Source of the DNA: Solobacterium sp.
GTDB lineage: Bacteria; Bacillota_I; Bacilli_A; Erysipelotrichales; Erysipelotrichaceae
Direction of reading: 5' to 3'
Assembly: GCA_017543005.1 (NCBI GenBank)
Contig: JAFWEA010000069.1
Location: forward strand, 1 to 5,435
DNA: 5,435 nt
Below are positions 1 to 4,914 of this stretch, one piece after another. The position numbers and the translations under genes were made by a program. The notes below the pieces were generated by a model. The model saw nothing but the letters and a program-made list of their open reading frames with translations. It was not told where the DNA came from and made no database searches. Positions within the stretch are counted from its first letter, which is position 1. Each line of letters begins with the position of its first letter.

Positions 1-321
1 ATTCCGCTCCAGCCAGTCATGGATATGCAGGGCCGTCAGTACGGCAAAGGCCATGCTCTGGGGCCGGAAGGTGCGCATTTTGTTCACTTCCAGCAGGATG
101 CCCCAGTCCTCCGGCAGTTCGGCCAGGAAGAAAGCCTCGCCGTCAATCCGGAACAGGAATGTGCAGTCCGTGCCGGCGGGCAGATCCCGGTACTGAAAGA
201 AAGACTGTTCGTCTTTCAGACAGACCTGACGCCCTTTGAAACCGATGATTGAATCATCCGGCCCGGGACTGAGATCTTCCCAGGTATTGTTGTAAAGATG
301 CGGGGCAATCTCCTGAATCAT
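1..321 (-). CDS. nudC: NAD(+) diphosphatase NudC, N-terminal part (runs off left edge)
   Basis: The minus strand opens with MIQEIAPHLYNN and stays open for 107 codons to the window edge, so the gene is partial and lacks its C-terminus. The text (GPDDSIIGFKGRQ, FRIDGEAFFLAELP, then MRTFRPQSMAFAVLTALHIH) matches my memory of the N-terminal domain of Firmicute NudC proteins. In these a four-cysteine zinc motif and then the Nudix box follow directly. Both would lie beyond base 1, so the catalytic motif cannot be checked. The family hydrolyses NAD(H) to NMN(H) and AMP, and can remove NAD caps from RNA. The start at 321-319 is chosen because MIQxIAPH is the usual family opening and GGAGG lies at 329-325, only 3 bases from the ATG, which is tighter than usual. 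The gene diverges from everything else in the window. The family call rests on recognition, not on catalytic residues. Confidence 0.8.
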   Translation of the reverse strand, partial: MIQEIAPHLYNNTWEDLSPGPDDSIIGFKGRQVCLKDEQSFFQYRDLPAGTDCTFLFRIDGEAFFLAELPEDWGILLEVNKMRTFRPQSMAFAVLTALHIHDWLERN

Positions 322-363
322 ATTCCTCCAATGAAAACAGCCCTCTGCGGGCCCAACACCTTA

Positions 364-392
364 ATTATAATAAATAAAAATTTAAATTGAAA
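364..392 (-). promoter_or_regulatory. Probable nudC promoter
   Basis: On the minus strand a perfect TATAAT lies at 369-364. With a 17-base spacer, TTTCAA at 392-387 is a weak -35 (3 of 6 matches to TTGACA). The stretch 361-387 is nearly pure A/T. A start near 357 would give nudC a leader of about 36 bases containing the GGAGG at 329-325. The orientation is inferred from the gene downstream, since the AT block also reads TATAAT on the plus strand at 366-371. Confidence 0.5.
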
Positions 393-463
393 GACTGTTC
401 ATCCGGGAGTGTTCTGCTATCCTGTAATTGAAGAAAGAGATCACAATAAAGGAGGTCTCAGAT

Positions 464-496
464 ATGAAGAAGGTACTGCTCGAATATTCATTATAG
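464..496 (+). CDS. Candidate 10-codon reading frame (MKKVLLEYSL) behind a strong ribosome binding site
   Basis: AAAGGAGGT at 448-456, the longest anti-Shine-Dalgarno match in the window, sits 7 to 8 bases before ATG 464. The frame encodes MKKVLLEYSL and stops at TAG 494-496. Three of the ten residues are leucine (codons CTG, CTC, TTA). It could be the intact start of a broken gene, since MKK plus hydrophobic residues is a typical Firmicute N-terminus. It could also be a regulatory leader peptide or a chance match. No continuation in the other two frames resembles a known protein. A possible extended -10, TGCTATCCT at 415-423, would start transcription near 430, but no convincing -35 accompanies it. 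The initiation signal is clear; that the peptide matters is inference. Confidence 0.3.
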   Translation: MKKVLLEYSL

Positions 497-628
497 TTTC
501 CTTCGGTAAGTGCAGAAAGCCGGGGGAAACGAACACAGATCAGTGAGAATAAAGGATGATCATCCCGATTCTCCCAGTAAAAAAAACAGAAAGTGAAAGG
601 GCTGCGAGAGGGCAGACCAATGGCAAAT

Positions 629-670
629 TCAGATTAACAACTGAATCTGACATGAACCGGGAAACCGGTT
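629..670 (+). repeat. Two tandem perfect hairpins, the second with a GAAA loop
   Basis: TCAGATT (629-635) pairs with AATCTGA (644-650) across an 8-base loop. Four bases later AACCGG (655-660) pairs with CCGGTT (665-670) across GAAA (661-664), a GNRA-type tetraloop if transcribed. The first arm has an alternative: ATTCAG (627-632) can pair with CTGAAT (641-646), which excludes the first pairing. Neither hairpin is followed by a T tract on the plus strand, so they are not terminators. A further small GC hairpin, GCCGG (725-729) with CCGGC (736-740), lies downstream. The pairing is seen directly; a role in RNA is inference. Confidence 0.5.
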
Positions 671-761
671 GAAAAAAAGAAACAGTTCTTTGGCGGCACA
701 GAAAAGAGAAGCCGCAGAAAAAGAGCCGGAGAAAACCGGCAGAGAAAAAAATCAAAAAAAG

Positions 762-830
762 AAAGAAGATCCCGAAAAATATCAGACTGAGTCGGAAGAT
801 ACAGCAGAGTCTGAAACCGGGATCTTTTTT
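762..830 (+). terminator. Probable intrinsic terminator with a branched stem
   Basis: AAGATCCCG (766-774) is the exact reverse complement of CGGGATCTT (818-826). Pairing continues outward through one G-T pair into the A/T tract for about 13 base pairs in all (762-774 with 818-830). The right arm ends in six T's (825-830). The 43-base loop holds a second perfect 7-base-pair stem, TCAGACT (782-788) with AGTCTGA (808-814). The stem-plus-T-tract layout is that of an intrinsic terminator for transcripts coming from the left, although the long interior is unusual. It lies 50 bases before the pepP start and just before the pepP promoter, so it would separate the upstream unit from pepP. Confidence 0.55.
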
Positions 831-855
831 ATAGCCGTAACCTGAGTTAATTGCG

Positions 856-861
856 TATAAT
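856..861 (+). promoter_or_regulatory. Probable pepP promoter (-10 element)
   Basis: A perfect TATAAT lies at 856-861, with no recognisable -35 at normal spacing (833-838 reads AGCCGT). A start near 868 would leave a leader of only about 12 bases, almost all of it the ribosome binding site GAGGTGA (869-875). The position directly after the terminator at 762-830 supports an independent promoter for pepP. Confidence 0.45.
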
Positions 862-879
862 TGACACTGAGGTGAAAAA

Positions 880-2673
880 ATGACAGTGAAGGAAAGAATC
901 GCCGCCCTGCGTGAGCTGATGGCGGAAAAGGGAATTGATATCTACTATATTCCGAATGAAGATGATCATCTGTCCGATGAATACACGGCTGATTATTTTC
1001 AGTGCAAGACATTCATGAGCGGCTTTACCGGGGATTACGGCTGTGTGATCGTGACGCAGGATTTTGCCGGGCTCTGGACGGATGGCAGACATTTTACCCA
1101 GGCGGAACACGAACTGGAAGGCAGCGGCATTGAACTGATGCGGATGCGTCAGGAAGGTGTGCCGACCGCCATGGAGTTCCTGATTGCCAATACGCCGGAA
1201 AACGGCAGACTCGGCTTTGACGGCCGGGTGGTGTCTGCGGCAGCCGCAAAGCAGCTGGCAGCGGCCCTGAAGAAGAAGGGGGCTGTCATGGTCATGACCG
1301 AAGATCTGGTCGGCATGATCTGGGGCGAAGAAAGACCGTCCATGCCGGAGGGCAAGCTGTTCACCATGCCTAAGAAGCATACCGGTGAAAGTGCCAAGGA
1401 CAGAATTGCCCGGGTGCGGGAGAAGCTGCAGGCCAGGCATGCGGATGTGCTGCTGTTATTGAAGTTGGAGGATCCGTGCTGGATGCTCAATATCCGTGGC
1501 CGGGATCTGGACTGCACACCGGTGAGCTATGCCTTTGCCATGGTGACCGCCGATGATGTCTTCTACTATGTGGACGAAAAGAAAGTAAGTGCGGCCGTGC
1601 GCCGTTCCCTGACTTCGGCCGGGGTGACCATCCGCAGCTATGAAGCCTTTGCGGAAGACCTCAAGGCCCTGCGCGATAAGGTAATCTGGGCTGATCTCAA
1701 CGATCTCAATGCGGTCTATTACACCAGCCTCGACAGCAGTGTTTCCGTCATCAATGGGGAATCACCGGTGCTGTCGTTCCGGGCCATCAAGAACAAGACC
1801 GAGATCGAAAGCCTGAAGAATGCCCATGTCAAGGATGGCGTGGCCATGGTCCGCTTCCTATACTGGCTGAAGAATACCATCGGCAAGGAACCGCTGGATG
1901 AAGTAAAGATTCAGAACAAGCTGTATGACCTGCGGGCCGAACAGGATGACTATCTCATGCCGTCGTTCCCGACCATCTGTGCCTACAAGGGCAATGCGGC
2001 CATGATGCACTACACCGCCACCGAAGAGAATTATGCCGAGGTAAAGCCGGAGGGCTTCCTGCTGGTGGACAGCGGCGGAACCTACGCTGACGGGACAACC
2101 GATATCACCCGGACAATTGTCCTGGGCCCGCTGACCGCAGATGAGAAGATGTACTTCACCAAGGTGCTCAAGGGCATGCTGGCGCTGACCCGGGCAAAGT
2201 TCCTGTACGGCACCACCGGCAACAACCTCGATATTCTGGCCCGCGGCCCGCTGTGGGACATGGACATCGACTATCAGTGCGGCACCGGCCATGGCGTCGG
2301 GCATGTGCTGAGCGTGCATGAAGGCCCGCAGTATATCGGCTGGGGCTTCGGCCGCCGCAGATCCGCACCGCTGGAGCCGGGCATGGTGACTTCCGACGAA
2401 CCGGGCGTCTACCTGCCGCATGAGCTTGGCATCCGGATCGAAAACGAACTGCTGGTCGTCAAGGGAACAAAGAACTTCTACGGCCAGTTCCTGGGCTTTG
2501 AGACCGTGACTTACGTGCCGATTGATCTGGACGCAGTTGATCCGTCACTGCTGAGCCCGGAAGAAAAGGAGCAGCTGAACAGCTACCATGCGATGGTCTT
2601 TGAAAAGATCAGCCCGTTCCTGGACAAGAAGGAAAAGGCCTGGCTGAAGCAGGCAACCCGTAAGATTGCATGA
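880..2673 (+). CDS. pepP: Xaa-Pro aminopeptidase (aminopeptidase P, peptidase family M24B)
   Basis: This cytosolic metallopeptidase removes an N-terminal residue that precedes proline. The 597 residues fit the long three-domain form of the family, close in length to human XPNPEP1 (about 620), rather than the shorter E. coli type. Two creatinase-like N-terminal domains (roughly residues 1-150 and 160-300) are followed by the pita-bread catalytic domain (roughly 305-540) and a C-terminal extension. The dinuclear metal ligands are all visible: D397 (LVDSGG), D408 (DGTTDITRT), H471 (GTGHGVGH), E507 (SDEPGVY) and E521 (GIRIENE). The conserved histidines H377 (MMHYTA) and H480 (VHEGP) are also present, and the spacing agrees with the human enzyme. 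The start is supported by GAGGTGA at 869-875 and by the family-like opening MTVKERIAALRELMAEKGID. The stop overlaps the next gene by ATGA, so the two are probably co-transcribed. No damage is seen. Confidence 0.95.
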   Translation: MTVKERIAALRELMAEKGIDIYYIPNEDDHLSDEYTADYFQCKTFMSGFTGDYGCVIVTQDFAGLWTDGRHFTQAEHELEGSGIELMRMRQEGVPTAMEFLIANTPENGRLGFDGRVVSAAAAKQLAAALKKKGAVMVMTEDLVGMIWGEERPSMPEGKLFTMPKKHTGESAKDRIARVREKLQARHADVLLLLKLEDPCWMLNIRGRDLDCTPVSYAFAMVTADDVFYYVDEKKVSAAVRRSLTSAGVTIRSYEAFAEDLKALRDKVIWADLNDLNAVYYTSLDSSVSVINGESPVLSFRAIKNKTEIESLKNAHVKDGVAMVRFLYWLKNTIGKEPLDEVKIQNKLYDLRAEQDDYLMPSFPTICAYKGNAAMMHYTATEENYAEVKPEGFLLVDSGGTYADGTTDITRTIVLGPLTADEKMYFTKVLKGMLALTRAKFLYGTTGNNLDILARGPLWDMDIDYQCGTGHGVGHVLSVHEGPQYIGWGFGRRRSAPLEPGMVTSDEPGVYLPHELGIRIENELLVVKGTKNFYGQFLGFETVTYVPIDLDAVDPSLLSPEEKEQLNSYHAMVFEKISPFLDKKEKAWLKQATRKIA

Positions 2674-3425
2674 AGTTCGCCAGCTGGAATGTGAACGGCC
2701 TGCGGGCCTGCACGAAAAAGGGATTTCCGGAAGTATTCCGGGAAATCGATGCGGATATCTTCGCCATTCAGGAAACCAAGATGCAGCCGGATCAGCTGGA
2801 GGACAGCCACCGGTTTGCCGGCTATGAGATGTACATGCACAGCGCCGAGCGCAAAGGCTACAGCGGCACCCTGATCTACACCCGCCGCCAGCCGCTCTCG
2901 GTCAGTTACGACATCGACGGCGACGACAGCAAAGAGGGCCGGGTCATCACGATGGAATTCGAAGACTTCTGGTTCGTGACCGCCTATGTGCCCAATTCCA
3001 AGGAAGGTCTGGCAAGACTGCCGTTCCGCCTGGAGTGGGAGAAGCACCTGCGGGATCATCTCGTCAGGCTGGATCAGACCAAACCGGTCATCTATACCGG
3101 CGATCTGAATGTGGCCCATGAGGAAATCGATCTGAAAAACCCCGACAGCAACCACTTCAATGCCGGTTTCAGCGATGAAGAGCGGGCGGCCTTTGGGGAA
3201 CTGCTCGGCTGCGGCTTTACCGATACCTTCCGGTATATGCATCCGGAGGAAGTTGCCTATTCCTGGTGGAGCTACCGCTTCCATGCCAGGGAGAAGAACA
3301 TCGGCTGGCGGATTGACTACTTTGTGGTCTCCGACCGGCTGCGTGACAGGCTGCAGGACAGCGCCATTCTCAGCACCGTGGAGGGCTCGGATCACTGCCC
3401 GATCACGCTGACAATACAGGATTAG
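2670..3425 (+). CDS. Exodeoxyribonuclease III / class II AP endonuclease (ExoA type)
   Basis: This Mg-dependent enzyme cuts the backbone at abasic sites in base excision repair and has 3'-5' exonuclease and 3'-phosphatase activities in the family. At 251 residues it has the normal length of the B. subtilis ExoA / E. coli XthA family, and all signature residues are present: N7 (WNVNGLRA), E35 (IQETK), Y106 (AYVPNS), D145 and N147 (GDLNVAHEEIDL), D216 (GWRIDYF), and D241 and H242 (GSDHCP). The WWSYR motif of the DNA-binding surface is also visible. The ATG at 2670 lies inside the pepP stop (ATGA), and no good ribosome binding site precedes it. Translation is therefore probably coupled to pepP. 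This start is firm because MKFASWNVNGLRA is the canonical N-terminus. The gene name would be exoA or xth depending on the nomenclature used. Confidence 0.95.
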   Translation: MKFASWNVNGLRACTKKGFPEVFREIDADIFAIQETKMQPDQLEDSHRFAGYEMYMHSAERKGYSGTLIYTRRQPLSVSYDIDGDDSKEGRVITMEFEDFWFVTAYVPNSKEGLARLPFRLEWEKHLRDHLVRLDQTKPVIYTGDLNVAHEEIDLKNPDSNHFNAGFSDEERAAFGELLGCGFTDTFRYMHPEEVAYSWWSYRFHAREKNIGWRIDYFVVSDRLRDRLQDSAILSTVEGSDHCPITLTIQD

Positions 3426-3451
3426 TCATGTCCGTCAGAACATGATAGAAT
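3423..3451 (+). promoter_or_regulatory. Probable pepV promoter with palindrome largely in its spacer
   Basis: TAGTCA (3423-3428, 4 of 6 matches to TTGACA) and TAGAAT (3446-3451, 5 of 6) are 17 bases apart. TG at 3443-3444 makes an extended -10 (TGATAGAAT). The start would be near 3458, about 25 bases before ATG 3483, with GGAGG at 3472-3476. An inverted repeat, TCATGT (3426-3431) and ACATGA (3440-3445), begins inside the -35, spans the spacer and ends immediately before the -10. That is a position where a bound repressor would block RNA polymerase. The same repeat could instead form a weak hairpin after the exonuclease gene, but no T tract follows, so a terminator is unlikely. Confidence 0.5.
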
Positions 3452-3482
3452 GAGTTCAATGGTTTTCTAATGGAGGATAAAT

Positions 3483-4844
3483 ATGGACGTTAAGGAACGT
3501 GTAAAAGGCTACCGGGAAGAACTGCTGGACAGACTTGCCAAACTGGTGGCCATCAACAGTGTTCAGTCAGAAACTCTTCCGGACGCCCCGTTTGGATCAG
3601 GTCCGCGGGATGCGCTGCTGGCAGCTCTGCAGATGCTTGATGAAGACGGCTTCAGAACCGTGAATCTGGACAATTATATCGGCTATGCCGAAATGGGTGA
3701 AGGCGAACAGCTGATCGGTATCATCGGTCACCTGGATATCGTTCCGGCCCGCCGGGAAGACGGCTGGGACACCGATCCGTTTACCATGACGGAAAAGGAC
3801 GGCATCCTGTACGGCCGCGGCGTCGCGGATGACAAGGGCGCGGTGGTCGCCAGTATGATTGCCATGAAAGTCCTGCGTGACATGGGCATTCCGCTGACCA
3901 AGCGAATCCGCCTGATCATGGGCACAAACGAAGAGACCGGCTCGAAAGGTCTGGCTTACTATGTCAAGAAAGAGGGAGATGTCGACTTCGGCTTTACACC
4001 GGACGGTAACTTCCCGGGCACCCATGGTGAAAAGGGCGCTCTGGGTGGTGTCTATCGTTCCAAGCAGACCGGCATCCTGGATATTTACGGCGGTACAGCC
4101 CGCAATGTTGTCTGCCCGAAGTGCACCATCAAGGTCGCAAAGAACAGCTATTCGGCCAAGAAGCTGGGTGACTTCTTCAACAACAACAATCTGGACTATG
4201 AAATCAGTGAAGGTGAAGATGCCGATACGATCACACTGATCGGCAAGTCGGCCCATGCGTCCATGCCGGAACTGGGCATGAATGCGATCTCCTACCTGCT
4301 GGTCGGTCTGAAGGAAGCCGGCTTCCAGGATCCGTTTGTCGAGTTCTACTGCAAGCACTTCGGCCTGAACTATGACGGTGAAGGCCTCGGCTGCAAGCTT
4401 TCCGACGAATACGGTGTCCTGACTCTGAACAACGGTGTCATCAGCATGAAGGACGGGGTCATCGAAGGCTCCATCGACATCCGCTTCCCGGTCACCATGA
4501 CCATGAAGCAGGTCCAGCGTTCCATGCAGGATTATCTGGAAGATGACAACGGTGTCGTGGAAATCCGCGGCGGTGTGGATCCGCTGTTCTTCCCGATCGA
4601 TTCCCCGCTGGTCACCTGCCTGCACCAGGCGTATGTGAGCGTCACCGGCGACACGGAGAATGTCCCGATGACCATGGGCGGCGGCACCTATGCCAAGGGG
4701 ATCGGCAACACGATTGCCTTCGGCTGTGCGTTTCCGAACAAGAACTACCACATCCACGAGGCCAACGAGGAATGCCCGATCGATGAACTGCTGCTGCAGG
4801 CAGAGATCTACGTGCAGGCAGTTCTGAATCTGCTGGCTCAGTAA
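3483..4844 (+). CDS. pepV: Dipeptidase PepV (peptidase family M20)
   Basis: This cytosolic two-metal dipeptidase of broad specificity, the Lactobacillus PepV / Xaa-His (carnosinase-like) group, splits dipeptides into free amino acids. The 453 residues are near the usual 460-470. M20 residues run in order: H83 and D85 (GHLDIVP), D116 (GRGVADDKGA), catalytic base E150 with ligand E151 (GTNEETGSKG), D174 (FTPDGNFP), H258 in the lid domain (GKSAHASMPE), and H425 near the C-terminus (HIHEANEE). These line up within a few residues of the PepV numbering I recall, except for a larger offset at the C-terminal histidine. The start is set by GGAGG at 3472-3476, six bases before the ATG. The gene has its own promoter upstream and a strong terminator after it, so it is probably monocistronic, with possible read-through from pepP and the exonuclease gene. 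With PepP it covers late steps of peptide degradation. Confidence 0.95.
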   Translation: MDVKERVKGYREELLDRLAKLVAINSVQSETLPDAPFGSGPRDALLAALQMLDEDGFRTVNLDNYIGYAEMGEGEQLIGIIGHLDIVPARREDGWDTDPFTMTEKDGILYGRGVADDKGAVVASMIAMKVLRDMGIPLTKRIRLIMGTNEETGSKGLAYYVKKEGDVDFGFTPDGNFPGTHGEKGALGGVYRSKQTGILDIYGGTARNVVCPKCTIKVAKNSYSAKKLGDFFNNNNLDYEISEGEDADTITLIGKSAHASMPELGMNAISYLLVGLKEAGFQDPFVEFYCKHFGLNYDGEGLGCKLSDEYGVLTLNNGVISMKDGVIEGSIDIRFPVTMTMKQVQRSMQDYLEDDNGVVEIRGGVDPLFFPIDSPLVTCLHQAYVSVTGDTENVPMTMGGGTYAKGIGNTIAFGCAFPNKNYHIHEANEECPIDELLLQAEIYVQAVLNLLAQ

Positions 4845-4852
4845 ACAACACG

Positions 4853-4875
4853 AAAAGCGCTCCGGCGCTTTTTTT
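4853..4875 (+). terminator. Intrinsic terminator of pepV
   Basis: AAAAGCGC (4853-4860) pairs perfectly with GCGCTTTT (4865-4872) around a four-base TCCG loop closed by C-G, a UNCG-type stable tetraloop in RNA. The T run extends over 4869-4875. It begins 8 bases after the pepV stop. Confidence 0.9.
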
Positions 4876-4886
4876 GTCGTCAATGA

Positions 4887-4895
4887 TGCTATAAT
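4887..4895 (+). promoter_or_regulatory. Extended -10 promoter of the HAD phosphatase gene
   Basis: TGCTATAAT at 4887-4895 is a perfect TATAAT with the TG extension. At normal spacing the -35 position (4867-4872) falls in the terminator's right arm and T tract and does not match consensus, so the promoter probably relies on the extended -10. The start near 4902 leaves about 13 leader bases, containing AGAGG at 4903-4907. Confidence 0.7.
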
Positions 4896-4914
4896 GGCGC
4901 ATAGAGGTTCAAAC

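Larger units (their letters stand above)
556..845 (+). pseudogene. Possible decayed lysine/glutamate-rich coding remnant
   Basis: Two open stretches in different plus-strand frames cover this interval. Positions 556-672 encode 38 residues starting MIIPILPVKKTESERAA and ending at TGA 670-672. Positions 651-842, in another frame, encode a charged tail (AAQKREAAEKEPEKTG, then EDPEKYQTESEDTAESETG) ending at TGA 843-845. The second stretch uses many G-first codons (GAA, GAG, GAT, GCA, GCC), as real coding sequence does, but it has no ribosome binding site. With the strong start at 464 upstream, a gene broken by a stop and one or more frameshifts is one explanation. Against it, A/G-rich DNA reads as K/E-rich in any frame, and the last third coincides with an inverted repeat that explains itself as a terminator. 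No parent family is recognised. Confidence 0.2.
322..879. other. Gene-poor interval between nudC and pepP
   Basis: About 560 bases separate the divergent starts of nudC and pepP, and no protein family is recognisable in any frame. Contents in order: the nudC promoter (364-392), a strong ribosome binding site with a 10-codon frame (449-496), short perfect hairpins (629-650, 655-670, 725-740), a purine-rich block (about 661-780, roughly three quarters A or G by count), a terminator-like inverted repeat (762-830), and the pepP promoter and ribosome binding site (856-875). The base composition is visibly poorer in GC than the flanking genes. Two readings remain: a decayed lysine/glutamate-rich coding gene, or a structured transcript. 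I found none of the common riboswitch or T-box core sequences, nor tmRNA, RNase P RNA or tRNA signatures, by eye. Confidence 0.6.

Noticed and set aside
193..219. Hairpin inside nudC (GAAAGAC with GTCTTTC, 5-base loop)
   Set aside because: It lies in coding sequence with no T tract and no sign of regulation; probably coincidental.
19..252. Plus-strand open frame of 77 codons near the left edge
   Set aside because: Antisense to the nudC N-terminus, which has a ribosome binding site and a family-like start.
366..371. TATAAT on the plus strand
   Set aside because: No -35 at 343-348 and no gene at a suitable distance; it is the reverse reading of the nudC promoter AT block.
199..400. 12-base direct repeat GAAAGACTGTTC at 199-210 and 389-400
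   Set aside because: A repeat of this length is about what chance gives in 5.4 kb; one copy is inside nudC coding sequence.
437..459. GAGATC/GGTCTC pairing that could hide the ribosome binding site at 448-456
   Set aside because: Only six pairs including one G-T, with an 11-base loop; too weak to claim a ribosome-binding-site switch.
540..755. Minus-strand hydrophobic open frame of 71 codons in the gene-less interval
   Set aside because: Its phenylalanine and leucine richness is the mirror of the A/G-rich plus strand, and no ribosome binding site or family match is seen.
861..866. Perfect TTGACA in front of pepP
   Set aside because: It overlaps the TATAAT and lies only 14 bases before the ATG; no -10 element follows at 16-18 bases.
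847..2421. Several minus-strand open frames opposite pepP (847-1440, 1149-1517, 1858-2421)
   Set aside because: Shadows of pepP, which has all metal ligands; the overlapping antisense frames contradict one another.
2583..3395. Minus-strand open frame of 270 codons opposite the exonuclease gene
   Set aside because: A shadow of a well-supported exonuclease III gene; no family resemblance on the minus strand.
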